From Microbulbifer variabilis (lineage in GTDB: Bacteria > Pseudomonadota > Gammaproteobacteria > Pseudomonadales > Cellvibrionaceae): a stretch of 64,000 bases of DNA. Both the position numbers and the translations under genes were made by a program. Shown here piece after piece: positions 44,699 to 54,305 of this stretch. How positions within the stretch are numbered: the stretch's first letter is position 1; each line of letters begins with the position of its first letter. The notes under the pieces were generated by a model. It had not been told where the DNA came from and ran no database searches. It was given only the letters and a program-made list of their open reading frames with translations. The stretch is from contig NZ_JAIVKI010000001.1 in NCBI RefSeq assembly GCF_020524905.1, positions 186,001-250,000 on the forward strand, written 5' to 3'.

Positions 44699-46177
44699 CT
44701 AAACCGCCAACAAGCGCAGCGGGCGATTCTGCGATTGCCAGTGTTGCTCCTCCTGGTAAAGCAGCTCTTCAACGGCGGGGCTGTTGTCGAGCCAGTCCCG
44801 AGTTATCTGCAGGCGGTAAGCGTCACCCTGGTCTGCCAGGTTAACCCCCTGCAGAGTGCGTTCCGTGCGGTCGCGGTGAATAATGCAGGCAAGGCGCAGA
44901 CACAGCAGTAAATCCGGGCTTGGATGGAAGCCATAATGTTCTTTAGGAGGTTTGATGGTGCCGCGCTGGTTGCGCACCAAGTGGGCCAGATGTTCCTGTT
45001 CACCATTAGAAAATCCGGCCATATCCGCGTGCTTGATCATATAGGCACCGAGTTTGCGGAAGCTGCTGTGGGTAAGTGCCAGTCCCACTTCGTGTAACTG
45101 GATGGCCCAGCGCAGACGCTGCCTGCCCTCGAGTGGGTAATCGGGACGGAGTTGTTGCAGCAGTTTAAGTGCAGTGTCGTTGACGCGGCGCACCTGGTTT
45201 TGGTCTATCTGCCAGCGCTGTACCACAGCGTCTACTGTGCTGGCGCGACGATCGCCACCGTGGAGTCGACCCGCCAGGTCGTGCACTATGCCTTCGCGAA
45301 TGGCATAAGGAGAAACTTCCATACGTTGGATATCCAGCTCACAGAAGATGGCATGCAGGATTGCCAGGCCGGCGGCAAACACAGGGCGCCGCTCCTCATC
45401 GAGGTAGGGCAGGTCCAGTTCGGCGATATGCTCCACCTGGGAAACTTCTTCGGCGAGCCGGTTGATATCCTGCCGCAGGATATCCGCTACTTCTCCGCCA
45501 TTGAGTACCCGGGAAACCGCTTTCACACTGCCGGAGCAACCGATCACTTCCGCCTCGGCTGCGATGTGCTGCAGCTCCTGTAGCTCGGCGCGGGCGGCGC
45601 GCTGTGCGCGCTTAAAATGGTTGACGGTATTTTCGCTGATCAGGCCATCGGCAAAAAAGCGTCTGCTGTAGGAAACACAGCCCATTTCCAGGCTTTGCAA
45701 TTGCTGAGGGGCTTCACTGCCGCGCACCAGTTCGGTGGAGCCTCCGCCGATGTCAATAATACAGCGAAGCCGCGGCGGTCCGTCGGCGGCGGCCATTACC
45801 CCACTGTAAATTAGTCGCGCCTCCTCAATGCCGCTAATAATTTCCACGGGTACGCCGAGAATAGACTCTGCCTCTTCGAGAAAGCCATCGGCATTGGCAG
45901 CGGCCGCGCGCAGGGTATTGGTGCCGACGACACGAATATGATCGGCCGGTAGTTTTTGTAGTACTGGCTGAAAGCGGTTGAGGGCGGCCAGGGCGCGCTC
46001 GGACACAGCCGGGTCCAGGTGGTGATGGGCGTCCAGTCCCTCCGCCAGGCGCACCATCGCGCGGTCGGTATGTAGGCGTACCATACGTTGCCCACGGAAT
46101 TCTGCCAGTAACAGGTGGAAGCTGTTAGAGCCGAGGTCGAGCGCGACATAGCGTTCAATCGGTGTTTGTGTTGGCAT
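44699..46177 (-). CDS. ppx: exopolyphosphatase (Ppx/GppA family)
   Basis: Ppx releases phosphate from polyphosphate ends; close relatives hydrolyse pppGpp. The 492-residue protein shows the actin-like ATPase motifs: ALDLGSNSFHLLLAE at the N-terminus, GTNTLRAAAN, SGIEEARLIYSGV, and IDIGGGSTELVRG. The C-terminal HD-like domain has the LHEVGLALTHSSFRKLGAYMI helix. Its length agrees with Ppx rather than the shorter ~310-residue type. It faces divergently away from ppk1 across 236 bases, so synthesis and breakdown of polyphosphate are encoded side by side. Confidence 0.95.
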   Translation of the reverse strand: MPTQTPIERYVALDLGSNSFHLLLAEFRGQRMVRLHTDRAMVRLAEGLDAHHHLDPAVSERALAALNRFQPVLQKLPADHIRVVGTNTLRAAAANADGFLEEAESILGVPVEIISGIEEARLIYSGVMAAADGPPRLRCIIDIGGGSTELVRGSEAPQQLQSLEMGCVSYSRRFFADGLISENTVNHFKRAQRAARAELQELQHIAAEAEVIGCSGSVKAVSRVLNGGEVADILRQDINRLAEEVSQVEHIAELDLPYLDEERRPVFAAGLAILHAIFCELDIQRMEVSPYAIREGIVHDLAGRLHGGDRRASTVDAVVQRWQIDQNQVRRVNDTALKLLQQLRPDYPLEGRQRLRWAIQLHEVGLALTHSSFRKLGAYMIKHADMAGFSNGEQEHLAHLVRNQRGTIKPPKEHYGFHPSPDLLLCLRLACIIHRDRTERTLQGVNLADQGDAYRLQITRDWLDNSPAVEELLYQEEQHWQSQNRPLRLLAV

Positions 46178-46322
46178 CCTGGCACCTGCTTAAATTTAGA
46201 GAGCAAACCGCTCCTGCACTCGCAATATCACCAAATAGTTTTGGTTAGTGCGAAGTACCCTGCGGGTAGGGAAAGCTGCGCGAGTTTGTTTTGAGAGAGC
46301 TCGGCTTGCGCTAAGTATACCC

Positions 46323-46340
46323 CTGTCATAGAGATTTCGT
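46323..46340 (+). promoter_or_regulatory. Pho-box-like site upstream of ppk1
   Basis: CTGTCATAGAGATTTCGT carries an exact first half-site CTGTCAT and a weak second (ATTTCGT, 4 of 7) after a four-base gap. It lies about 75 bases before the ppk1 start. PhoB control of ppk is known elsewhere; here it is only suggestive. Confidence 0.35.
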
Positions 46341-46413
46341 CTTTTTGTGAGATTTTATCCCGGTCGATCTTGTTATGATGTTTGAACTGGTAAATATGTG
46401 AAATGGTTTTCCG

Positions 46414-48465
46414 ATGCCGAGTGATATCCCCCTCTTCCCCAAAGAATTGAGTTGGTTGTCCTTTAACGAACGGGTGTTGCAGGAGGTGGAAGATGAGAGT
46501 GTACCAATTATCGAGCGGGTACACTTTCTGGGTGTTTTCTCCAATAACCTGGATGAATTTTTTCGGGTGCGAGTGGCCGATGTACGTAGACTCACTGCAT
46601 TTACTATCGGTGAGGAACAGAAACAGCACTTTTCTGACCTGCTGGGACAAATTAATAGCCGGGTACTGCAGCTGCAAAGGCGCTACTCCAAAGCTTATGC
46701 CGAAGTGCTCTCGGTCCTCGGCAAGCACAATATCCACATTGTCCGGGAAACCCACCTGAATGAGCAGCAGCGGGCTTTTGTCGAAGAGTACTTCCACCGT
46801 GAGGTACTGCCAGAGCTGGAGCCTTTTTTTATCGATGAGCGCAATACCATGCCGCTGCTCAACGAAAAGAATATTTATTTTGCAATTACCCTAGCCTTAA
46901 AAGGTAACCTGCGGCGCTATGCTGCAATGGAAATTCCAACAGATACCCTATCACGTTTTGTGGAAATCCCGGCGCGCAAGGGTAAGCGGGAAAAAGTTTA
47001 TATTGTTTTAGATAATATAATCCGCGCATGTTTGATGGACGTTTTTCGTCATGTGTTGCCGATTCTCTCCGCCCAAGCTTATATGTTTAAGATAAGTCGG
47101 GATGCAGAATTGGAAGTCAGTGAGGAAGTTACCCAAAATATTGTGGATCGCGTTGAGCGCTCACTTAAACAGAGAAAATATGCGGACCCGGTGCGCCTGG
47201 CCTATGATGCGGAAATGCCCAAAGCACTGTTGGGGTTAGTGAAGAAAAAGTTAAAAATGGGCCGCTATGATAGCTACACCCCAGGTGGGCGTTACCACAA
47301 CTCCAAAGACCTGATGGGCTTTGCCAGTGATTCGCGCAGTCACCTATACAAGCGCATGGCACCACTGCCTACCCTGCCGGTCAATGAGAGTATCTTTGCA
47401 CAGTTAAGGCTCAGCGATCAGCTTTTCTATTATCCCTACCACGATTTTCGTGCGATTACGAATTTCCTCGCCTCGGCTGCTATAGACCCCAAGGTCAGGG
47501 AAATTCGTATCAGTCTGTACCGGGTTGCAAAAAACTCACGGGTGGTGGCTGCATTGATCAATGCGGTGAGAAACAATAAAAAAGTGATTGCCGTAGTTGA
47601 GCTGAGGGCGAGCTTTGATGAGATGGCCAATATCCACTGGTCTCACGAGTTGAGGGAAGCCGGAGTACAGGTGGTCTACGGAATACCGGGGCTGAAAGTA
47701 CATGCCAAGCTGATTTCTGTGGTGCGGCGGGAGGAGGGCAAGAATCGCTTTTATACCCATTTGGGCACAGGTAATTTCAATGAAAATACCGCACGGGTTT
47801 ACTGTGACTTTAGCCTGCTGACCAACAATCAGTCGGTTGGCCGCGAGATTTACAATGTTTTTGAGTTTATGCGTTCCCCGGATAAACAGCCTGTTTATAG
47901 AAATATAATCGTTTCGCCATTTAATCTGCGCACATCCCTGGAAGAGGCCATCGAGCGGGAGATAGAAGCTGCCAAGGAAGGGCGTGAGGCGGGGCTGTTT
48001 TTTAAGTGCAATAGCCTGGTGGATAGCCAGGTGATTGAGCAGCTTTATAGGGCCAGTGCGGCGGGTGTGAAAATTAAATTGCTGATTCGCGGTATGTGTT
48101 CGCTGATTTGTGAAACTCCCGGATTGTCTGACAACATCCAGGCTATTAGCCTGGTAGATAAATACCTGGAACATGCTCGAGTGTACATTTTCCACAATGG
48201 TGGTGAAGAGATTATGTGGATGTCCTCCGCCGATCTGATGAAGCGCAATTTAGACCAGCGGGTGGAGGTGACTTTTCCGGTAACCAATCTGGAGCATCGC
48301 AAAATTATCAGGCAGATTATGGATTTACAGTGGAGCGATAATCAGAAAGCGAGAATTTTGGATGCCACGCAGAGTAATACCCGCCTAGCCAATAGAGAGG
48401 GGAAAAATTGTCGGGCCCAGGATGCTATATACAGTTATCTGAAGCACCTCGGCCAGGAAGATTAA
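46414..48465 (+). CDS. ppk1: polyphosphate kinase Ppk1
   Basis: Ppk1 polymerises the gamma-phosphate of ATP into polyphosphate at the membrane. It has 683 residues, near the 688 of E. coli. The N domain opens with KELSWLSFNERVLQEVED; the autophosphorylated His is H430 in GLKVHAKLIS, with the following RFYTHLGTGNFNENTARVY. The C-terminal PLD-like domain ends with the SSADLMKRNLDQRVEV segment. ATG 46414 is preferred; the start is divergent from ppx. Residues outside these motifs were not individually checked. Confidence 0.97.
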   Translation: MPSDIPLFPKELSWLSFNERVLQEVEDESVPIIERVHFLGVFSNNLDEFFRVRVADVRRLTAFTIGEEQKQHFSDLLGQINSRVLQLQRRYSKAYAEVLSVLGKHNIHIVRETHLNEQQRAFVEEYFHREVLPELEPFFIDERNTMPLLNEKNIYFAITLALKGNLRRYAAMEIPTDTLSRFVEIPARKGKREKVYIVLDNIIRACLMDVFRHVLPILSAQAYMFKISRDAELEVSEEVTQNIVDRVERSLKQRKYADPVRLAYDAEMPKALLGLVKKKLKMGRYDSYTPGGRYHNSKDLMGFASDSRSHLYKRMAPLPTLPVNESIFAQLRLSDQLFYYPYHDFRAITNFLASAAIDPKVREIRISLYRVAKNSRVVAALINAVRNNKKVIAVVELRASFDEMANIHWSHELREAGVQVVYGIPGLKVHAKLISVVRREEGKNRFYTHLGTGNFNENTARVYCDFSLLTNNQSVGREIYNVFEFMRSPDKQPVYRNIIVSPFNLRTSLEEAIEREIEAAKEGREAGLFFKCNSLVDSQVIEQLYRASAAGVKIKLLIRGMCSLICETPGLSDNIQAISLVDKYLEHARVYIFHNGGEEIMWMSSADLMKRNLDQRVEVTFPVTNLEHRKIIRQIMDLQWSDNQKARILDATQSNTRLANREGKNCRAQDAIYSYLKHLGQED

Positions 48466-48552
48466 TTCGGCATGGGGACTGCGGAAAGGATACCAGGGCA
48501 AAGTAGCCTTTATTTCTATCTGGTGGTAACTAATGAATGCCTGGCCAAGTTG

Positions 48553-49056
48553 CTATCGCACTGGGCTGAAGCCCACCAGTTTGCCGCGGCTGAATGAGAA
48601 ACGGTAGCGATGTCCTATGCGAAGCTGCTCGTCACAGGGAGATTGAATAATCATGCGCGGATACTGTGGGGTAACGACCCAAGTTTGGAAGTCATTACCG
48701 GGGCCGCGTCCGATTAGATAATAATAATCCCCTCTTCTGCAAAAGGCACTCGGCGCACAGCGCTCGCTGCCCCACACATAGGCCAGTACATCGTATTGCA
48801 TGGGTATACTGGTTTTCTCTTGGAATGGCTGAGATTCACTGCCGGTAAAGGTGTAGAGGCTGTCGAAAGGGATCTGGCGAAACCCTTGCGCAGGGGTTGC
48901 ACAACTGACTACTTGAGGCTTTCCGGTGATGCGGGCGTGAGGGGGCGGCGCCTTTTCCTTACCGGGGATAGTCATTTCGCTGGGCAGATAACCGCAGCCG
49001 CTGGCCGACAATAGAGCCAGGGCCGCGAGGGTTGCGGCCCATGCAAATATGCGCAC
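48553..49056 (-). CDS. hypothetical lipoprotein
   Basis: A 167-residue protein of unknown function. GTG 49056 is preceded by AGGTG at good spacing. The N-terminus is a signal peptide with a lipobox ending LLSASGC, so lipidation at that Cys is likely. The mature part holds cysteines in VVSCATP, SERCAPSAFCRRGD and QSPCDE, which could form disulfides. The C-terminus is basic and beta-rich. It sits between ppk1 and aceK with no obvious functional link. Confidence 0.75.
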   Translation of the reverse strand: MRIFAWAATLAALALLSASGCGYLPSEMTIPGKEKAPPPHARITGKPQVVSCATPAQGFRQIPFDSLYTFTGSESQPFQEKTSIPMQYDVLAYVWGSERCAPSAFCRRGDYYYLIGRGPGNDFQTWVVTPQYPRMIIQSPCDEQLRIGHRYRFSFSRGKLVGFSPVR

Positions 49057-49112
49057 TGTTCACCTGTTCGAATTGTGGGGGCCTCCTACCAATATAGCCA
49101 TAGATTGCGCGC

Positions 49113-50867
49113 TTATTTGTTACGTGCGATGGCCGGAGCGCGGCGATGAAAGCGCCATTTGCGCCGGTAGGGGAAGGCACTTTCCACGTGTCCGGCGCGG
49201 ATTCGGTCCTGCAGACGTCTCCAATAACGATAGTCGTAGAGATCGCTGTGTAGTCTTTCAAAAGCGGCACGTGCGGTGGGATTACCAGAGAAGAACAGAC
49301 GAAATTCCTCCGGGAAGACATCCGCCTCATTCACGGTGTACCAGGGTTTATCCGCCAGCTCCTGCTCGGGAGTTTGCGCCTCGGGAATCTTGCGGAAGTT
49401 GCACTCGGTCAGCGGGCACAGTTCGTCATAATCGTAAAAAACCACACGGCCGTGACGGGTCACACCGAAGTTTTTGAGGAGCATATCGCCGGGGAAGATA
49501 TTGGCTGCCGCCAGCTGTTTGATGGCATTGCCATACTCCTCCATGGCCTCGCGGGTTTCCTCTTCACTAGCATTCTGTAGGTAGAGGTTGAGGGGTTCCA
49601 TACGCCGCTCGACATAGAGATGCTTGATGATCACCCATTTTTCATTAATGACCAGTTTGGAAGGCGCTACCTCCTGTAGTTCGCGCAGTAATTCTTCGCT
49701 AAAGCGATTGCGGTAGAAGATGAAGTTGGTGTACTCCTGGGTATCGGCCATACGTCCAACCCGGTCTGAGCGGGATACAAATTTGTACTGCTCCCGCACA
49801 ATTTCTTCCGTAACGGTTTTGGGTCGATCGAAGCGGTCCTTGATGACTTTGAACACCACAGGATAAGAGGGCAGGGTAAATACGCTCATCACCATGCCCT
49901 TGATACCGGGGGCTATCACAAACTGGTCGCTGCTTACCTTCATATGCGCCAGGATATGACGGTAGAACTCCGTCTTGCCGTGCTTGTGGAAACCGATGGA
50001 ATTGTAAAGTTCCGACTTTTCCTTGAGCGGCATAATGGTGGAGAGAAAGCGTACAAAACGCGAGGGGATGGGCGCATCCACCATAAAATAGGAGCGGGTG
50101 AAACTGAAGATAATACTGGCGGAGTCGTTGCTGTGTAGCAGGGTATCCACAAAAATACCGCCGCGACCATTATTCAGGCAGGGCAGAATAATAGGTACCA
50201 CTTCGCCATTGAAAATCATGCGCCCTACCAGATAGGCGGCCTTGTTGCGGTAGAAGACTGACTCCAGCATATCCACACGCAGCTGTTTCTCATTCTCCAG
50301 GTTGGCCAACGGTGCTTCGCGCAGAACCGCACAGATATTTTCTATATCTCGCTGCATATTTTCCCAGGGGGCGGAAAAACTGAAGTCTTTGAGGATGTCC
50401 TCGATCATACACTCGAGTCCATCGTGCCCGCTGTAGCTGATATAAATACTGTAATCCCGTAGCGGTTTGTCGTCCGGTGCGCGTGAGGGTTTGACGAAAA
50501 TATTTCTGTCGTGAATATCCGCGTGCTGGAACTGGCTGCAAAACACGGAATTGAAGAAGGTTTCTGCGATTTCGTAATTACTGTGACTGGCGATTAGCTG
50601 GGCGTAGGTGGCGCGAGCATCTCTCCACAGTTCCAGCTGGCTGGTGTCTTTACTGGTCACCGAATGTACTAGTTTGAGCACCTGGTTGACCTTGGTTTTG
50701 TACAGGTCAATCCGCTCTTTGTTGGCCTCATGGACGGCCTGCCAGGAGGCGGTCTCAAAGCGCGCCTTGGCGCCTAGAGTGATGTTCTGGTAGTCTGCGA
50801 AATACGCATCAAAACCATTCAGGATGGTCTTAGCGATGCGGCGGGCGGTCGGTGAGTGATTGGTCAT
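49113..50867 (-). CDS. aceK: isocitrate dehydrogenase kinase/phosphatase AceK
   Basis: AceK phosphorylates and dephosphorylates isocitrate dehydrogenase to steer carbon into the glyoxylate shunt. The protein is 584 residues, family length. The ATP-binding region APGIKGMVMSVFTLPSYPVVFKVIKD is almost identical in layout to the E. coli enzyme; the kinase metal-binding end HGRVVFYDYDELCPLTECNFR follows. In enterics it is the third gene of aceBAK, but aceA and aceB are not adjacent here. It is flanked by an unrelated lipoprotein gene and the divergent marC. Confidence 0.96.
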   Translation of the reverse strand: MTNHSPTARRIAKTILNGFDAYFADYQNITLGAKARFETASWQAVHEANKERIDLYKTKVNQVLKLVHSVTSKDTSQLELWRDARATYAQLIASHSNYEIAETFFNSVFCSQFQHADIHDRNIFVKPSRAPDDKPLRDYSIYISYSGHDGLECMIEDILKDFSFSAPWENMQRDIENICAVLREAPLANLENEKQLRVDMLESVFYRNKAAYLVGRMIFNGEVVPIILPCLNNGRGGIFVDTLLHSNDSASIIFSFTRSYFMVDAPIPSRFVRFLSTIMPLKEKSELYNSIGFHKHGKTEFYRHILAHMKVSSDQFVIAPGIKGMVMSVFTLPSYPVVFKVIKDRFDRPKTVTEEIVREQYKFVSRSDRVGRMADTQEYTNFIFYRNRFSEELLRELQEVAPSKLVINEKWVIIKHLYVERRMEPLNLYLQNASEEETREAMEEYGNAIKQLAAANIFPGDMLLKNFGVTRHGRVVFYDYDELCPLTECNFRKIPEAQTPEQELADKPWYTVNEADVFPEEFRLFFSGNPTARAAFERLHSDLYDYRYWRRLQDRIRAGHVESAFPYRRKWRFHRRAPAIARNK

Positions 50868-51035
50868 GCACTAGACTTGGTTTTTGGGTTACAGGTTAAG
50901 CATTTGCCTGGGGGAGTTGTTTAGGGCGGCTGACGGGAGTATCCCGTGCCTTTCCTGATTCTACCGCCACGGCGCTTGCCGATCTCCCCGCGGCAGGGAA
51001 TAAGCGGATAGTAGCACGGCACGCCGGAGTACCAA

Positions 51036-51644
51036 TTGAACGATTGGATCAGTAGTTTTGTCTTTTTCTTTGCGGTGATCGACCCGGTAGGCACCCTGCC
51101 GGTATTTATTGCGGTCACTTCCCGCCACGCCGAATGGCAAAAACGTAAAATTGCCTGGTTGGCGGTATTGGTAGCCACCTGTATCTTGCTGTTCTTTTTG
51201 TTGGCCGGCCAGTTCCTGCTGGAGGCTATCGGTGTACCGCTCTCCGCTTTCCAGGTAGCTGGTGGCGTGGTGCTATTCTTATTCGCTCTCACGATGATCT
51301 TTGGTGATAGTAAGCCTGAGCAGGAGATGGAAATTGTCCGCGAGGGCCATGAGACCGCCATATTCCCACTGGCGGTGCCCTCAATAGCCTCGCCGGGTGC
51401 CATGCTGGCGGCTGTGGTACTTACCGATAACCACCGCTTCGATATGATGCACCAATTTAATACTGCCACGGCCATGCTTGCGGTATTGGGCATTGTGATT
51501 GTCCTATTGCTTACCGCAAATTGGATCTATCGCTTTATTGGAGATGCTGGTGCCAGTATTGTCAGCCGGGTGATGGGACTAATCCTCGCCTCGGTAGCCA
51601 CCACCAATGTATTGCTGGGTATACAGCAGTTCTTTTCCATCTAA
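51036..51644 (+). CDS. MarC/YhgN-family integral membrane protein
   Basis: A 202-residue six-helix inner-membrane protein of the MarC family. Motifs: FFAVIDPVGTLPVFIAV at the N-terminus, and AVPSIASPGAMLAAVVL near residue 115. Once linked to multiple antibiotic resistance, the family's true function is unsettled. It starts at TTG 51036 with GGAG six bases upstream; no ATG gives a better start. Divergent from aceK. A strong terminator follows its stop. Confidence 0.92.
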   Translation: MNDWISSFVFFFAVIDPVGTLPVFIAVTSRHAEWQKRKIAWLAVLVATCILLFFLLAGQFLLEAIGVPLSAFQVAGGVVLFLFALTMIFGDSKPEQEMEIVREGHETAIFPLAVPSIASPGAMLAAVVLTDNHRFDMMHQFNTATAMLAVLGIVIVLLLTANWIYRFIGDAGASIVSRVMGLILASVATTNVLLGIQQFFSI

Positions 51645-51666
51645 GCCGTCCAAGCCTGGAAGAATA

Positions 51667-51693
51667 AATACCCCGAAAGTCAGTCGGGGTATT
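51667..51693 (+). terminator. terminator of the marC-family gene
   Basis: AATACCCCGA (51667-51676) and TCGGGGTATT (51684-51693) form a perfect ten-pair stem with a seven-base loop, 22 bases after the stop. The AT-rich base of the stem supplies the T-run. Confidence 0.85.
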
Positions 51694-52420
51694 TACAGGA
51701 ATCCACTTATCAAGCCTATTTGAACACCATCCAGGGGATTACTCTTTGCTCAGAGCCAAGACGCTGCTGAATAATTGCATTGCAGCAAAAAAGAGCCTCC
51801 CTATGCTTACTTATTATTTTGTAAATCAGGAGATCAGCCGACCGAGCAAAGTTTCTGACTTACTATCTGGAGTGCTCTCGGGTTTATCGGATTAACCTAA
51901 AGATGAGAAACTCTTAAGGGAAAATATGAAGTTTCTAAGGGGTACTTATTTGAATTGGGTGAATTGGGAGATGGAACTTTCGTGAAATTTCTCATTGCAA
52001 AAAAAGTAATGTACTCAGTTGGAGAAGTTTGAGTCGACGGTTTTTAGCAGTCGATCAATTTGTTAAAAGGGGTGTGGCTATCCTAGTTTCTGTGGCAACG
52101 ATCAAGCCATTGTTGGCTATTTAACCATTTTTATGCTTCCGCTGGTCTAGGCGGGTTGGTGAAGGAACTTCTGTTTTCTCACTCATACAGGCTTGATTGC
52201 TATTTTTCTGACTATCCTAAAAATAATGATTTTGCATAATAGATACCCTTAAAGTACTTTTAAGTCGTTACGAAATGGCTACTTGGTTAGGTAAATCCGG
52301 CAGGCTGCCAATTTAAAAGCACTTCTTACCCAGAATGTCCCATGTTAAGTGAGAGGGTGTCATTTACTGCTTTAGGGGAAGCATTTATAACGGTTAGGTT
52401 TATTCCCGCGCGCCAGGATT
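51694..52420. other. AT-rich intergenic region
   Basis: About 730 bases between the marC-family terminator and the diguanylate cyclase gene. It is AT-rich, with no ORF of protein character. A frame from 52342 reads into the next gene out of register and is not called. Confidence 0.4.
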
Positions 52421-54304
52421 ATGAAAGAAAGAATAATAAGACAGCGGTTACTGAATCTGTGGCATGCTGCTTTCAAATCTTGGTACTTTCGTCCCGTTTT
52501 CTGTGCTTTCTTTCTTCTCTTTCTCTATGTGGCTTTTTTGTCCAATACTCCGGTATGGGCACATACGCCCCTGGATGTAGCTGTTAGCGAGAATGGCGAA
52601 AAATCCACCGGTCTCCATGCCATATGGCATGACGAGAGTGGCGAGAGCGATATTGATAGTGCGCGACAAGCCTATGAATTGGGAGAGTTTCGCACTCTGG
52701 AGACGGCTGGCTCAACCGGCCTCAGTGCCGGGGCCTTCTGGTCTCATTTTGCTCTTCGCAATCGTGACAGCCAGCCGACAACCCTACATATCGAGTACGT
52801 TGATCACCAGTTGGTCGGTCTAAAGGCTTTTAGTAGGGAGGCCGCTAGCGGTGATCTCTACCGCGAGATCAGTCACCTCTCTATATATGAGCCCTTTGCT
52901 AGCAGGCAGGTGGCCCATAACCGCTTTGTTTTTCCAATTACTATCGCACCAGGGGCCACCCAGGAGTTGATGGTGAGGTTCGATGTTGGTGATTTGGGGG
53001 TGGCATTCCCAAGTCTGCGTATCTGGAGCCCCCAGGCATTGCAGCAGAATAGTAAGGGGGAAACCAGCCTGATCGCTTTCCTATTTGGGGGTTACTTCCT
53101 CATGGCAGTCTTTGCCCTGGTGGGTGCCATCGCGATTAAGGAAAAGATTCTCTATATCTATTCGTTTTACTGTGCCAGCAAAATTCTGGTGTGGGGTACG
53201 GTGTTGGGATATACCCATCAATACCTGATGACAGCCAGCTCCCACTGGGGTTACGCCTCGCTGAGTGGGGCTGTGGCGATTATGGCTGGGCTTGTTTTTG
53301 CGCGGACATTTCTCGAAACCCGTCAGTTCACTCCAAAATTGGATTTTCTTTTGCAGCTGATGATGCTCAATGCCGCTTTCCTGATCGGTTGCGTGTTACT
53401 GGAACTAAAGGCTCTCTCGCAGATCTCCATGATTATCGCACTGCTGTGTTACCCAATAGTGGTACCCATCGCTATGATTCGCTGGCGGCAGGGGGAAAAT
53501 GCCGCTGGGGTATTTGCCCTGGGTTGGACCACTCTGGTACTGGGATTACTGGTACAGGCAATGCGCGATCTTGGCTTTGTGGTGCACAACCCGGTCAACT
53601 ATTACTGGCCGCCAGTGGCCTCCTTTGTGGAGATGTTGGCGATTATGGGTGCGATTGGTTTGATGGTGCAGCGCTTGCGTCTGCAGAAAGATAGAGCGGA
53701 AAAAAAATACCTGCAGCAGCTGGAAATTTCCAAGTCCGATCTGGAGGAACTGGTGCAGTCGCGCACCAGAGAGTTGGAAGCTGCCAAGATCAGGGCCGAA
53801 CTGGAAGCGCGCACAGATCCCCTTACCGGGATTCACAATCGGCGCAGTTTTTTTGAAGAGTCTAATCTGCTGCTCAAGCTGGCTCGGCGCAAAGGGATTC
53901 CCCTGGGCATTTTGATGCTGGATATCGATCGTTTTAAATCTATTAATGATCGCCACGGCCATCTAATTGGCGATCAGGCCCTCTGTGCTACCGCAAGGGT
54001 GATTTCTCAGCATGTGCGCGAGGTAGATGTATTTGGTCGCATAGGTGGTGAAGAATTCGCGCTACTGGTCAGTGCTGATGGTCCGGGTACATTGGTTATC
54101 GCCGAACGAATCCACAGAGATATCGCCAAAATTATTATTACGTCCGCGCAGGGACCGGTGCAATTTACCGCTAGTATCGGAGTGGCCCAATTGCGAGGAG
54201 AAGGCGATGTATTGGAGTTGTTACAGCATGCCGACAATGCCCTTTATCGAGCCAAAAGAAGCGGGCGCAATCGCGTGTTGGAGTATGCCTGTGTAGAGTC
54301 CTGA
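52421..54304 (+). CDS. 7TMR-DISM diguanylate cyclase
   Basis: A 627-residue membrane signalling protein that makes c-di-GMP. Architecture: N-terminal signal/anchor helix, periplasmic DISMED2 sensor domain (about residues 50-200, beta-rich; such domains are thought to bind carbohydrate-like ligands), seven membrane helices (residues ~210-415), a coiled coil (AEKKYLQQLEISKSDLEELV), then a GGDEF domain. The active site is GGEEF at 542-546, intact, and an inhibitory I-site RxxD is at 533-536, five residues upstream, so product feedback is expected. Start is ATG 52421 with AGGA close upstream. Converges with pstS, one base between stops. Confidence 0.94.
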   Translation: MKERIIRQRLLNLWHAAFKSWYFRPVFCAFFLLFLYVAFLSNTPVWAHTPLDVAVSENGEKSTGLHAIWHDESGESDIDSARQAYELGEFRTLETAGSTGLSAGAFWSHFALRNRDSQPTTLHIEYVDHQLVGLKAFSREAASGDLYREISHLSIYEPFASRQVAHNRFVFPITIAPGATQELMVRFDVGDLGVAFPSLRIWSPQALQQNSKGETSLIAFLFGGYFLMAVFALVGAIAIKEKILYIYSFYCASKILVWGTVLGYTHQYLMTASSHWGYASLSGAVAIMAGLVFARTFLETRQFTPKLDFLLQLMMLNAAFLIGCVLLELKALSQISMIIALLCYPIVVPIAMIRWRQGENAAGVFALGWTTLVLGLLVQAMRDLGFVVHNPVNYYWPPVASFVEMLAIMGAIGLMVQRLRLQKDRAEKKYLQQLEISKSDLEELVQSRTRELEAAKIRAELEARTDPLTGIHNRRSFFEESNLLLKLARRKGIPLGILMLDIDRFKSINDRHGHLIGDQALCATARVISQHVREVDVFGRIGGEEFALLVSADGPGTLVIAERIHRDIAKIIITSAQGPVQFTASIGVAQLRGEGDVLELLQHADNALYRAKRSGRNRVLEYACVES

Positions 54305-54305
54305 G

